Below are positions 35,521 to 45,027 of a stretch of 64,000 nucleotides of DNA, in pieces; positions within the stretch are counted from its first letter, which is position 1, and each line of letters begins with the position of its first letter. A program made the translations under genes and the position numbers. The notes under the pieces are model-generated. The model saw nothing but the letters and a program-made list of their open reading frames with translations, ran no database searches and was not told the DNA's origin. Location of the stretch: NCBI GenBank assembly GCA_035559535.1, contig DATMBG010000010.1, positions 1-64,000 of the forward strand, given 5' to 3'. Source of the stretch: Candidatus Limnocylindrales bacterium. Its GTDB lineage: Bacteria > Moduliflexota > Moduliflexia > Moduliflexales > JAUQPW01.

Positions 35521-36918
35521 TGTAACCGGTCTAAACTTCCAAAAATAATTATGGTATCCTTCCCCTTCATGCAGCTTGCGGAAGGTCAGTTCTACTTCCA
35601 TTCCTATATGAACCTGATCCGGTTCACAGTCTGTCATCTGGGCATAGAAGCGTCCTCCACCTTCCAAATCTACCGTGACCATAACTACAGGAGGATTGGG
35701 TGTTGGAACCAGATAATCTTTTGTGAAAGTAAAAATCTTTCCCCTCGGATTGAGTCGGACTTCCGTAAAAGCGTTTTGCGTATTACATTTCCAACAGATA
35801 TACCGGGAGGGATACTGAATTGCTCCGCAAATCCGGCACTTCTGACCATAAAGTCGAAGGTTTTGCTTTTCTTCGCGCCAAAGGACAGGTAAAGAACTAA
35901 AAGGATTTAATCGCTCAACTTCAACCAACTTTCTAAACCGGAGATATTTTCCATACTGATTCAAATTTTTCTTACGGTGCAACTGTTCTGCCAGGATTCT
36001 TGTTCCACTTTGGGACTTAATGTTCTCCGTCACTTCGAATAAAATGGCATCACTTCCTGACCCATAACTCAGCAGGACAATTTTTTCTCCCGGATTCGCC
36101 AATTCCAGAGCTGCGATCAACAAGAGAAAAGGATAAGCCGTACCGGTACATCCTATGGTATTTAAGAGAGGGTCCGGGAGATAGGCTTCTTTTTTAAATC
36201 CCAGGTCTTGAGAGAGACTTCGGAAGGTTCTGATGTCTGGGGCAAAGAAGAGGACTCTTGAAATATCGGTTTTATTCAAGCCCACTTTATTCAAAAGTCC
36301 TTCTAAAGCTCTTCTTATAAAAGTCCGATATCCATAGGTTTCAATAAATTTTTGATCTCCGGATTTCACATATCGTTGATCTTCCGTTCTCCAGACATCG
36401 AGAAAATCTTGAGAATAAGAATAAAACGCCTGGATTTCTGCAACGATGCCTTCTTTTCCTATAGCCAGTGCAGCACCGGCATCTCCCAGGGTTGCTTCAA
36501 ACCCACTTCCCGGTTCTCCAAGCCGAATATCCGAAGCGGCTATGAGGATTTTATCTGCAGAGCCTGCCTTTACAGCATCATAAGCAGCTCGAAAAGCCTG
36601 GGTAGAGGCACGTAAGGAACCGCTAAAATCGGCCGTAAATAGATCGGTGCTTAAATCGCCAACGGTAGCCAGGAGGGTAGCATTTTGATGTTCCCGATAA
36701 GGCATCGAGGTCGAAGCATAATAAAGGCCTTGATAGGTTCTGGGGTCTTCATCCTTCAGACAGATTCGGATGGCTTCTGCGGCCAGAGTAAGGCTATCCT
36801 CATCGTAGTTAGCAACGGCCCGCTCTCCGGTAAAAGATTCCCCCCAGATCTGACTTAATGTCTGACCATCAAGCCGATAATAGGGTATATAGGCTCCCCA
36901 TCTGGTAATTCCGATCAT
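35491..36918 (-). CDS. HMG-CoA-synthase-like protein fused to a DUF35 zinc-ribbon/OB-fold domain, catalytic residues not conserved
   Basis: A 475-residue fusion. Residues 1 to about 330 show the thiolase-fold layout of archaeal-type HMG-CoA synthase or KAS III (GITRWGAYIPYYRLD start; ATLGDAGAALAIG; YGSGSDAILFEV). The C-terminus (about 350-465) is a DUF35 domain: a CRICGAIQYPSRYICWKC ribbon followed by an OB fold. The nucleophile region reads DFSGSLRAST (97-106) with no Cys, the expected His block reads FFAPDIRTFRSLSQDLG, and the Asn block reads IGCTGTAYP. All three condensing residues therefore appear replaced. It may be a non-condensing partner. DUF35 proteins often act as acyl-CoA-binding partners of thiolases. 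Confidence 0.85.
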   Translation of the reverse strand: MIGITRWGAYIPYYRLDGQTLSQIWGESFTGERAVANYDEDSLTLAAEAIRICLKDEDPRTYQGLYYASTSMPYREHQNATLLATVGDLSTDLFTADFSGSLRASTQAFRAAYDAVKAGSADKILIAASDIRLGEPGSGFEATLGDAGAALAIGKEGIVAEIQAFYSYSQDFLDVWRTEDQRYVKSGDQKFIETYGYRTFIRRALEGLLNKVGLNKTDISRVLFFAPDIRTFRSLSQDLGFKKEAYLPDPLLNTIGCTGTAYPFLLLIAALELANPGEKIVLLSYGSGSDAILFEVTENIKSQSGTRILAEQLHRKKNLNQYGKYLRFRKLVEVERLNPFSSLPVLWREEKQNLRLYGQKCRICGAIQYPSRYICWKCNTQNAFTEVRLNPRGKIFTFTKDYLVPTPNPPVVMVTVDLEGGGRFYAQMTDCEPDQVHIGMEVELTFRKLHEGEGYHNYFWKFRPVTTTQESESRS

Positions 36919-37030
36919 CTTCTCTCCAAAGAAGGATCTCCATCCCCAAAGCTTTACTTTACTGGTACGACTAACCCCTCTATCACCATCCCTTACGGGA
37001 CCTCGCTCAGGTTTTCACTCCATCTGATAC

Positions 37031-37240
37031 TTACTCTTCCAGGGTAAATCCGACCTTTATTGTAACCTGCCAATAACCCACTCGACCATCTTCAATGGTC
37101 CCTCGGGTTTCAACGACCTGAAACCAGCGCAAGTGACGAACGGTTCTTGCCGCCCGGGTAAGGGCATTCTGGATGGCATCTTCTATAGAAGTGGTAGAAG
37201 AACCGGTTAGTTCAATCAATTTGTAAATATGGTCACCCAT
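37031..37240 (-). CDS. Dodecin-family flavin-storage protein
   Basis: A 69-residue dodecin. The family pattern is present: [20 protein letters not shown] at the start, a central tryptophan ([13 protein letters not shown]) that stacks on flavin, and the closing [18 protein letters not shown]. Dodecins form hollow dodecamers that bind FMN, riboflavin or CoA in the cytoplasm. A strong Shine-Dalgarno (CCAGGAGGAAT) precedes the ATG. Confidence 0.95.
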   Translation of the reverse strand: MGDHIYKLIELTGSSTTSIEDAIQNALTRAARTVRHLRWFQVVETRGTIEDGRVGYWQVTIKVGFTLEE

Positions 37241-37287
37241 AAAAATTCCTCCTGGGTTGAAAGGGTTAATTTTTTAATAGAAAGCGA

Positions 37288-38160
37288 CTACCAGGGTACT
37301 TTTCTTCGGGTATATACCCGACCTATAGAGGCTACCTCGGCATTGGGAGCACTACAGACCATGACCCCTTCATCGATCATGGCCGTAATATCCTCTTTGC
37401 TGACCTGGTTTAAAAAGAAAATACGGTTAGCTTTACAAAGATTCTTGACCTTTTCTCGGATATCGATCATTTCCTGAGGATAAGGAGGATCGTGCTGTTC
37501 AGGATAACCTAAGGCCATTCCCATGTCCCCAGGTCCCCATTCTGCAAAGGCAATTCCCGGAACGGCCAGGGTTTTTTCTGCGTTTTCCAGGGCTCTAAGG
37601 TTTTCTATCTTTACCCCCAAGAGAATTTCTCCTTCTGGATTGAGGGGCCATACGTCTGCTTTCCGCAAATATTCACTCTCACTAACTCCCCAGATTTTCG
37701 CTGCAGAAGCCTGTCCCCCATTACCTCTACGGCCCTGTCCCAGCCGATCTCCGACGCCGATCTTCTGAAAGGAATATCGTGTAGACTCCACCAATACTCT
37801 GACCGCTCCGGGGGTTTCGGCATGACAAAGCAGAATCCCATGAACTCCCTGGGCCAGTACCTGCTTAACCATCCAGGCATTGGCCCGCATAACCATTTCG
37901 TCAGTTCCATCTGTGGGAAGCTCGACAATCACCGCGGGTGTACGATGCCCACTTGGGGTTGGTCCCCCGGCAACCAGACCTCGCATGAATTCGCCCAACG
38001 CTAAAATATCAAAGGGACCATGTTCTAAATCCAGGCGAATGGCATCCCCCCAGGTCTGGGCCATACGAACCCCATTTTCATAAGTAAGTTCTCCGGTGTT
38101 AACCAGGTAAATCGGTTGCCCTTGTTCCAGTAACTCCACGGCTTTATTAATTCTCGGCAT
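37288..38160 (-). CDS. HpcH/HpaI-family aldolase
   Basis: A 290-residue class II-type aldolase of the HpcH/HpaI/citrate lyase beta family, which cleaves 2-keto-3-deoxy or hydroxy-dicarboxylate acids. Conserved parts: GDAIRLDLEHGPFDI, the GVHGILLCHAETPGAVRVLV segment with the metal-binding Glu, GVKIENLRALENAE and AFAEWGPGDMGMALG with the Asp. The ATG at 38160 follows GAAAGGAAAAGC; the longer frame to 38205 is rejected. Substrate not determined. The following dodecin and HMGS-like genes point the same way. Confidence 0.9.
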   Translation of the reverse strand: MPRINKAVELLEQGQPIYLVNTGELTYENGVRMAQTWGDAIRLDLEHGPFDILALGEFMRGLVAGGPTPSGHRTPAVIVELPTDGTDEMVMRANAWMVKQVLAQGVHGILLCHAETPGAVRVLVESTRYSFQKIGVGDRLGQGRRGNGGQASAAKIWGVSESEYLRKADVWPLNPEGEILLGVKIENLRALENAEKTLAVPGIAFAEWGPGDMGMALGYPEQHDPPYPQEMIDIREKVKNLCKANRIFFLNQVSKEDITAMIDEGVMVCSAPNAEVASIGRVYTRRKVPW

Positions 38161-38367
38161 AGCTTTTCCTTTCGTTAAAAAATTGAATAAAAGTAGTTGA
38201 ACCAAATAAAGATGCTAACTTCCATCGATCCTACAACGATGAGCGTAAAGGCAATGATAAGGGTAACATCCAGGATATTCCCCCTTCGTCCCGATATTCA
38301 GAGTTAGATGATACCTTCCATGGACCGGTAGGATGATCCACAAAGGTCCTGGGCTTCCCTTTGTCCC

Positions 38368-38775
38368 TTAGAGTTGGTCTCGGGACATGACAAAAGCATG
38401 GACCTTCCAAACGTCCTCAATCGAAAATAAGTTACTCCAGGCAGGCATATTTGTGCCTTTACGCCCGTTCATCACAGTTTCCAGGAACTGTTTATCGGTG
38501 AGCTTGGTTTTAAAAAGGTTGGGACCGGAGCCACCTCGGCTCTTATGGCATCCCACACAACGGCTGCGGTAGATCCGTTCCCCCTCTTCGATTGCTTCCT
38601 TTTGTCCTAAATAAGGGTTCTTTAGCTCTTTACCTGTATTGACCTGGGTTTGTTCGTCTCCGGCAGCGAAACCCTTTATCAGGGATAACCCCAGGAGGAG
38701 AAAGGTGACAAGCCCAATCCTGGATTGTGTTATGCCAGACCGTTTCTTCACAAGATGTTTTTCCATTGGACTCAT
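38368..38775 (-). CDS. Exported c-type cytochrome, partner of the PQQ dehydrogenase
   Basis: A 135-residue secreted class I cytochrome c. After a basic N-terminus and hydrophobic signal (about 20-37, ending near GFAAGD) comes one CVGCH heme site (73-77), and TNMPAW provides the distal Met (110). It lies 134 bases downstream of the PQQ alcohol dehydrogenase on the same strand and is probably its electron acceptor in the periplasm, comparable to XoxG or the ethanol dehydrogenase cytochrome c550. Confidence 0.93.
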   Translation of the reverse strand: MSPMEKHLVKKRSGITQSRIGLVTFLLLGLSLIKGFAAGDEQTQVNTGKELKNPYLGQKEAIEEGERIYRSRCVGCHKSRGGSGPNLFKTKLTDKQFLETVMNGRKGTNMPAWSNLFSIEDVWKVHAFVMSRDQL

Positions 38776-38909
38776 GGGACTAACGCTAGGTTGTTGACTC
38801 AGGGATAGAATTTTAATATCCGGCCCTGACCGGGTAACCGATGCTTTCTCTGAACTTATCCGGGCTTAATTCCATTTTCAATTCCTGAGGGAGACAGGGC
38901 AGAGTTAAT

Positions 38910-40859
38910 TTACTCCTTTTTTATGGGTTCTGAGCCTTCTGTGGGTGGGAAGCCGTAACCGGGCAAGACCCTGCCCCCCAGGGTAGCGCCGGGTTCTCCA
39001 ACCTTTGGCAGGGCGCCTGGAATGGTAACCAGATTTGACCCGGACGGAACCCGGGGAGGACCCCCTCCGTCAAGGGCAAACACCCAGATGTTACCGGCCT
39101 TCGGTTCCGTGTAATAGAAAATCATATCCCCGCCGATACCACCCGAAGGTACCACGACATACTGGATCCCGTCGAGTTCATAGGTAATAGGACTTCCTAT
39201 GATACCTGAACCGGTCTGGAACTGCCAGAGTACCGTGCCTGTGCGGGCATCGAGGGCCATAAAGTAGCCTCGCATATCCCCGGTAAAGACAAGGCCACTC
39301 TGGGTTGTCACAGCACCGGCCCAGAATGGAGCGGGGCCGGTTACCTTCCAGACGATCTTCCTATTGACTACATCAAACCCTACAAAGTTACCGGTATTTT
39401 CGCTTCTTAAGTACTGTTGATAATCGGCGCCCAGATACCACTCCCCCTTCGTAGGGGGTGCAAATTTGTTCTCCGCCCAAAACTTGAGACCCATCGCCCA
39501 ATCGTTGGACAGGAAGAAAATGTAATTGAGGTCGGTATTGTAAGCCAGCGGCTGCCAGTCAATGGCTCCTTCTAAGCTGGGTACAACCGGCGCAACCTCC
39601 GGACCACCGGACTGGGCTACCATGTCTGGATTTACCTTTGGCCGTCCGGTCTCAGGATCCAAACCCAAAGTCCAGTTAATCCCGGGAACTATGGGTTCAC
39701 CGTAGATGAATTTACCATTTGTACGGTCGAGAACATAGAAGAAGCCGTTCTTATCATAATGCATTAAGGCCTTTACCTTCCTGCCTCCAAGGGTTACATC
39801 GGCAAGTACCGGGGTGCTGATGCTATCATAATCCCAACAGTCATGGGGGGTATACTGGAAGCCCCATTTGATCTTGCCGGTATCGGCATCCATGGCGATG
39901 GTCGCCGCCGTCCATTTATTATCACCCTGGCGGATGTGGCAATTCCAGGGCCCGGCATTGCCTGTGTTCCAATAAACCAGATTGAGTTCTGGATCGAAGA
40001 CCCCGGTTGTCCAGGTCGACCCTCCGCCGTTCTTCCAGGTATCTCCGGGCCAGGTTTCGTTCCCAGGCTCACCGGGTCCAGGAATGGTGTAGGTGGTCCA
40101 CCGTAAATTACCGGTCTTCGCATCGTAAGCCTTAACGAAACCCCTTATGCCAAACTCACCCCCCGCCACACCGGTGAGTACCATATCCTTGACCACCAAC
40201 GGTGCGCCGGTAATGCTATATCCTTGTTCCCAGTCGATCACTTTAGTTTCCCAGACAACTGCACCGGTATCTTTGTTGAGGGCTACCAGACGCGCATCCA
40301 GGGTACCGACATACACCATATCGCCAAGAAGTGCCACACCCCGGTTGTTAGATCCACAACAATATACACGCTCCACATCCTTCGAGAGTTTAGGGTCATA
40401 GCTCCACTTCTTCACGCCGGTACGGGCATCAACTGCGAATACACGCGATTGATCGGCTGAAATATAAAGTACCCCATCATGAATCAACGGGGTTAGCTCC
40501 AGACCCCGATTCTCCCCACCCGTTGTAAATACCCATGCAGGACGAAGCCGATGCACATTAGCAGGCGTAATTTGAGTGAGTGGAACATAGCGGTGACCCT
40601 CATAGGTCCGACTGTACATCAACCATTCTGAGGTGTTGGTATGTGCTTTAAGCAGGTTTTCATAGGTCACTTCACCTGCACCAGCCTTGGAATGGAAAAA
40701 CCCGATAACTATTGCCATGATCATCACAAGGACACTCAAGATCTCCATGGCATACCCGGTAGCAGCTCCTTTACATCTCCCAACTACAGGGATTTCGGGC
40801 TTCAGTAAACCGGGTTTGTTACCCTCCCCCTTTTTCCAGAAATCTTTAAGCAGGGTCAT
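38910..40859 (-). CDS. PQQ-dependent alcohol dehydrogenase, lanthanide-type active site
   Basis: A 649-residue periplasmic quinoprotein of the methanol/ethanol dehydrogenase family with an N-terminal signal (about 37-60, LSVLVMIMAIVIGFF) and beta-propeller W-motifs. The vicinal cysteine pair is VYCCGS (167-168). Metal ligands are Glu235 (GGEFGIRG), Asn301 (WNTGNAGPWN) and Asp343 in CWDYDSIS, followed two residues later by Asp345. That extra Asp is diagnostic of lanthanide-dependent enzymes such as XoxF and PedH. There is no fused heme domain; a separate cytochrome c gene follows. PQQ synthesis genes are not in view. Whether methanol or a longer alcohol is the substrate is not decided. Confidence 0.92.
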   Translation of the reverse strand: MTLLKDFWKKGEGNKPGLLKPEIPVVGRCKGAATGYAMEILSVLVMIMAIVIGFFHSKAGAGEVTYENLLKAHTNTSEWLMYSRTYEGHRYVPLTQITPANVHRLRPAWVFTTGGENRGLELTPLIHDGVLYISADQSRVFAVDARTGVKKWSYDPKLSKDVERVYCCGSNNRGVALLGDMVYVGTLDARLVALNKDTGAVVWETKVIDWEQGYSITGAPLVVKDMVLTGVAGGEFGIRGFVKAYDAKTGNLRWTTYTIPGPGEPGNETWPGDTWKNGGGSTWTTGVFDPELNLVYWNTGNAGPWNCHIRQGDNKWTAATIAMDADTGKIKWGFQYTPHDCWDYDSISTPVLADVTLGGRKVKALMHYDKNGFFYVLDRTNGKFIYGEPIVPGINWTLGLDPETGRPKVNPDMVAQSGGPEVAPVVPSLEGAIDWQPLAYNTDLNYIFFLSNDWAMGLKFWAENKFAPPTKGEWYLGADYQQYLRSENTGNFVGFDVVNRKIVWKVTGPAPFWAGAVTTQSGLVFTGDMRGYFMALDARTGTVLWQFQTGSGIIGSPITYELDGIQYVVVPSGGIGGDMIFYYTEPKAGNIWVFALDGGGPPRVPSGSNLVTIPGALPKVGEPGATLGGRVLPGYGFPPTEGSEPIKKE

Positions 40860-41483
40860 CGTTACCTCCTTTCCTCTGACCAGGACACGGTCTGTTACCC
40901 GACAAAGTTTTAACTTTTATCAATTGTTTGTAACTCCATGTCTCTGAGGCTTTTAATGGCCAACACCTTACCCTATGATAAAATTTTGTGTTATTTATAG
41001 CCCCTTACTCTCCGGCCTTAATTAGGTAAATCCACCTATTAGAATAGGATCCCACACCGCTCCTCCGAAGCCTGCCTTCCGGTGGGTTTTACTCCACAGG
41101 GGCTTATGTTTTTGTTATACTCCTCGAGGAATATCCGACAAGTCTTATCCTAATTTTGACTTAGAAAATGTCAAGAAAAAACGCGGAAGAAGCCAAGGAA
41201 GCAATCGAATCCAGTCCTTTGGATCCTCTTACCTCCTTGCCTTTAACAGGAGGGACAACAGGACAAATGCCCGTTGCACCGGCATGAAGAACTCTTCAAA
41301 GGATTGCTTATCTTGATCATTAAAGGGGACAATCCCATACGCATCAAGCTAAGAAGGGGAAAAGCCTTATTTTCGGCCTGAACACCCCCCTTCCCCCCTC
41401 CAGGGGGGAATTAGGAATGTCCAGACCTTAGGTCTAATCCTTAACTTGAGGGGTATGGGAATAACCCCCGATTATACCCTTAT
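40860..41483. other. Intergenic region holding a shortened copy of the dispersed element
   Basis: 624 bases between two minus-strand genes. The only structured part is the repeat copy at 41338-41420. The sequence upstream of the PQQ dehydrogenase gene (40860-41000) has no strong sigma-70 match. Confidence 0.5.
41338..41420 (+). repeat. ~170-bp dispersed element, shortened copy 2
   Basis: Shares AAGCTAAGAAGGGGAAAAGC, CTTATTTTCGGCCTGAACAC and the CCCTTCCCCCCTCCAGGGGG hairpin with the copies at 5181-5349 and 63444-63605, but lacks the downstream CCAGG...GGGGAAACAGGAT half. Confidence 0.75.
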
Positions 41484-43904
41484 TTAGTTTACGGGTTGTA
41501 GAACACCTCTTCCTTCTTCCTGCAGGGTACCTTGCCCTTGAACAGACGTTTGAAAATTTACCGTAACACGTAATGCTCTTAACCCCTGGATGCCTTGAAG
41601 ATCCTCCAACTCCAAATCTTCTACTTCACCGGTCAGGTAACCGGTATCCTGGAGATAGTCGATATATTGCCGATATTCTTGAGCTTCTTTAGGTTGAGAA
41701 TAAACAATGGCGATCTTACCGGGTTGAGTTAACCGCTCCTCCCCACCTTTAATCGTGGCTTTATCGATGCGTTTCTTCACAATTTCGTATCGGATGTTGT
41801 AGGCCCCATCCACATCGAATTGCTTTTCATCGATGCGGAACCGAATGGACATGGGCATATTCTGAACCAGGATCAAATGAGTTGTTTCTAAAGGAAGCTT
41901 CAAACTTCCTTTTAACTCTTCGGTTTTCCTGGCTATCCCACAGACCGTCATGAGCTGCCAGAGGCGAAGATTTTTCAAATAAAGTAAATCGAATTTTCCA
42001 TCCTCAACCAGGGAGGCACCGATATAAATCCCGTGATCCACACCATCGGTTTTATGCTTTTCAAAATAGTGGGGAAACATAGCCTGGGCTTTTTCTTCTT
42101 CTTCATCGAGATAATCTGAGATGGTATCATTGATTCGGGCAACGCTTTCTTCAAAATCCTTCCGCTTACGATAGATAATTCCCAATTGTGGGTCCAGGGC
42201 AGATCGATAAGCCTGAATTTTATCCTGGATACCCGGACCGAAATCCTTCAAGGTATCGAACAGAGGCTCAACTTCCCGACGTAAGAAATCAAGCAAAGTG
42301 ATTTCATCTCCGGAGCCCAGACTCACTTCTACTTTTGCTATTTTGTTATTGATCCGGTAAACAAGTTCATCGAGAATAGGAAGGGATTTATAACTCGCCG
42401 CCAGGAGAATAATTTCCCTGACCAGCGTCAGGTGCTCGATTAAATCAGCCTGAATCGCTGCATTACGCTGCGTAGAGGAGCCCCGGATATCTGTGGCCCC
42501 AAATAAGGGATAAACGTTATCGAATACAATCTGCTCTATTTCCTCGTGGATACCCCGATTACGTTTCTCAATATAGTTAAGAACGGCTTTTCGAAAACGC
42601 CAATCTACCGAAGGATGGATGGCGGTGTACTTTTTCTTGATGATGGCCTGAACACGATTATCCAGCTCTTCCATACTTCGATTAACGGCCACAGAGAACA
42701 AAGGAAGAACTTCCCCTAACTTCAGGGCATTTAAGGCATTCAGTCCGCCGGGGTTCGGGGATCCCAATTCCATGGTCCCGATCAGTTTATCCTGATAGTA
42801 GAGAGGCGCAACGATCATGCTTCGAATCCCTTGGGCGAGGATCTGATCTTCAACCGGCGAGCGATGGGGATAAGTTACAAGATCTTCAATGATTAGCAAA
42901 TTCCCCTGTTTAACCGAACGTTCATAAATAGAACCGGCAAAGTCAGAAGTTTTAAAATGTTGAGAATCGGAGAAGATACAACATTTCTCGAGTTTACGTC
43001 CATAATTAATCAGAAATACCTGATCCCCCTGGATAGCTGCAAGTCCCAACACCAGATCCGGTAACCTGAGGAGTGTTCTTAGCTTTTCCTGCAAGCTGCG
43101 GAATTTTTTATTGGAGACAATAGATTCCCTGTCTATCAAATCTCGCTTTAAAGATGAAAGAACCTCTTGATCTGTGACATCGGTAGCCGTAATGACCGTA
43201 AAACCGTGAAACTCAAAATTCTCAGGGGGTATGAGTTCCATCCAGGTCTTTAAGTTCGTCAGGTTATTGAAGAGGTATTTTTTTTCCTCATCGGTCAGGA
43301 GTTTGACTTCTCCGACTTTTTTTACCTCACAAAATCGTGGATCAAAGTTGAGCTTAAAGTGACGGTCTAATCCCGTTTCAGGATCTCGGGTTGTAAATAT
43401 CAGAGGATATTCGAACTCAAATTTTACATCGTAAAACTTCTGGAGAATCTGGCTATAGGCTTTCAACAGGGTACCATAGGTCATGGCCCGCTCATCTAAA
43501 TGCGTTCGGCCGATGAAGTTCTTATCTTCCATCAGAAATCGCTTAAAAGATGGCGTGGCATAGAAAATCCGGAAGTGATAAGGAATAATAGCCGCCAGAT
43601 AATCTCGATCCCAAAAAGCCGGTGGAAAAACCAGAGTCATCAGCATATCTATGAGTTCTTTGTGCTTCTCGAGGATCGAGAGGTCTTCAATAGGACCTAA
43701 TAACTCAGGTACCTTCTCTAATTCTTCTCGAACTTTTTTAATAAGGGGAGCCTTAAAGGCCTGATCCCAGGATCCGGTCTGATTCCAGAAGTCTATAAAG
43801 GGTGAGAAACTGAGGACACATTTAAAAGGAAACTTCCGGGTATTAGAGATCTGGATAAGGCTCTCGTCAAAAACCAGATTAAATTGTTTATTGATTGTAA
43901 TCAT
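41484..43904 (-). CDS. Large GAF-domain protein of unknown function
   Basis: An 806-residue cytoplasmic protein. A GAF domain lies at about 280-425 (LAAIQGDQVFLINYGRKLE, GSIYERSVKQGNLLIIEDL, IRSMIVAPLYYQDKLIGTME). The flanking regions are mostly alpha-helical: an N-terminal part with LTDEEKKYLFNNLTNLKTWM and a C-terminal part with repeated KIQAYRSALDPQLG-type helices. There is no HisKA, GGDEF, PP2C or HTH output domain, so the effector side is unknown. No signal peptide or membrane segment is seen. Similar long GAF proteins are known without function in several phyla. Its neighbours are a convergent gap and an unrelated dehydrogenase. Confidence 0.82.
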   Translation of the reverse strand: MITINKQFNLVFDESLIQISNTRKFPFKCVLSFSPFIDFWNQTGSWDQAFKAPLIKKVREELEKVPELLGPIEDLSILEKHKELIDMLMTLVFPPAFWDRDYLAAIIPYHFRIFYATPSFKRFLMEDKNFIGRTHLDERAMTYGTLLKAYSQILQKFYDVKFEFEYPLIFTTRDPETGLDRHFKLNFDPRFCEVKKVGEVKLLTDEEKKYLFNNLTNLKTWMELIPPENFEFHGFTVITATDVTDQEVLSSLKRDLIDRESIVSNKKFRSLQEKLRTLLRLPDLVLGLAAIQGDQVFLINYGRKLEKCCIFSDSQHFKTSDFAGSIYERSVKQGNLLIIEDLVTYPHRSPVEDQILAQGIRSMIVAPLYYQDKLIGTMELGSPNPGGLNALNALKLGEVLPLFSVAVNRSMEELDNRVQAIIKKKYTAIHPSVDWRFRKAVLNYIEKRNRGIHEEIEQIVFDNVYPLFGATDIRGSSTQRNAAIQADLIEHLTLVREIILLAASYKSLPILDELVYRINNKIAKVEVSLGSGDEITLLDFLRREVEPLFDTLKDFGPGIQDKIQAYRSALDPQLGIIYRKRKDFEESVARINDTISDYLDEEEEKAQAMFPHYFEKHKTDGVDHGIYIGASLVEDGKFDLLYLKNLRLWQLMTVCGIARKTEELKGSLKLPLETTHLILVQNMPMSIRFRIDEKQFDVDGAYNIRYEIVKKRIDKATIKGGEERLTQPGKIAIVYSQPKEAQEYRQYIDYLQDTGYLTGEVEDLELEDLQGIQGLRALRVTVNFQTSVQGQGTLQEEGRGVLQPVN

Positions 43905-43981
43905 ACTTCAACGATATGTTAAAATGGATAGAACGTCAAGGTAGATTTCAAGCCACTTTAATAGGTGGGATAGCCCGATTT

Positions 43982-44944
43982 TCAGGCTTTGGGAGCATTC
44001 AGTACCCTGACAGGCTTACCGGCCAGGAAAGCCTGAATATCTTCTACGGCATCCCTAAAGAATACCTCATAAGTTTCTTTAGTCACGTATCCAATATGGG
44101 GAGTGATGACGGTATTTTTTAATCTTCTGAAGGGGTGATCCAGGGGTAGAGGTTCTATATCGAAGACGTCCAGGGCTGCTCCGGCAATAGTTCCTTTTTC
44201 TAAAGCTTCGATAAGAGCTTTTTCATCCACAATGGGACCTCGAGAAGTGTTTATAAGATACGCCGTTGGCTTCATGAGGGCCAGCTCCCGGGCCCCTATC
44301 AAACCACGGGTTCGATCACTCAGGACCAAATGAATGGTAACGATATCCGAACGGGATAGCAATTCCTCTTTTCCTACCAGGGTGGCTCCACATTGAGCGG
44401 CCCGCTCCGGTGTAAGGTTCTGACTCCAGGCAAGTAAAGACATCCCAAAGGCCTTTCCAAAGGCTGCTACCTGGGAGCCGAGCTTTCCGAGGCCTAATAT
44501 CCCCAGGACCTTACCGTGTAATCCTATCCCGATTCGGAGTTGCCAGTGGCCTGAGCGTACTGCCTGGTCCTCATAGGGGATATTTCGGAGTAGGGCTAGA
44601 ATAAGTCCCCAGGTCAATTCCGCGGTGGGCTGAATCAGCAGGCCGGTACCGGATACCACAATCCCCAGTTTCGCAGCCGCCTCCATATCAATGGAAGCAT
44701 TTCGTGTTCCGGTCGTAACGAGTAATTTTAACCTGGGAAGCCGTTCCAGCAACGTCTTTGGGAAAGGGGTTCGCTCCCGCATGGCTACAATAATCTCGAA
44801 GTCCTTGAGCCGTTCTGCTACGGCATTTTCATCGGATAGATGGTCGGTGAACACCTGGATCTTGACATCGGTCGGCAAAACACTCCAATCGGCCATTTTC
44901 AGGGCTACTCCCTGGTAATCATCTAAGATGGCAACTCGCATCAT
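43982..44944 (-). CDS. D-2-hydroxyacid dehydrogenase family protein
   Basis: A 320-residue NAD-dependent D-2-hydroxyacid dehydrogenase. Rossmann motif GILGLGKLGSQVAAFG; the catalytic triad is seen as Arg in NTSRGPIVDE, Glu in DVFDIEPLP and His in TPHIGYVTKE. The typical LLVTTGTRNASIDMEAA block precedes. It is first downstream on the minus strand after MaoC, the alpha/beta hydrolase and RraA-like genes, suggesting a common catabolic run, though gaps (83 and 105 bases) leave room for separate promoters. The substrate could be a keto acid, glyoxylate or phosphoglycerate. Confidence 0.93.
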   Translation of the reverse strand: MMRVAILDDYQGVALKMADWSVLPTDVKIQVFTDHLSDENAVAERLKDFEIIVAMRERTPFPKTLLERLPRLKLLVTTGTRNASIDMEAAAKLGIVVSGTGLLIQPTAELTWGLILALLRNIPYEDQAVRSGHWQLRIGIGLHGKVLGILGLGKLGSQVAAFGKAFGMSLLAWSQNLTPERAAQCGATLVGKEELLSRSDIVTIHLVLSDRTRGLIGARELALMKPTAYLINTSRGPIVDEKALIEALEKGTIAGAALDVFDIEPLPLDHPFRRLKNTVITPHIGYVTKETYEVFFRDAVEDIQAFLAGKPVRVLNAPKA

Positions 44945-45027
44945 AACCCTATCTCCTTTGCGTATGTTTCATAAGTTCGGAAATAACCTCGTTTTAACCA
45001 AATTTAACCTCATTCAAATCATTAAAT

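Noticed and set aside
38178-38273. A possible 31-residue membrane peptide (minus strand) upstream of the HpcH gene, starting at CTG after AAGGGGGA.
   Set aside because: There is no ATG, GTG or TTG start and no known small-protein family, and length is too short to judge.
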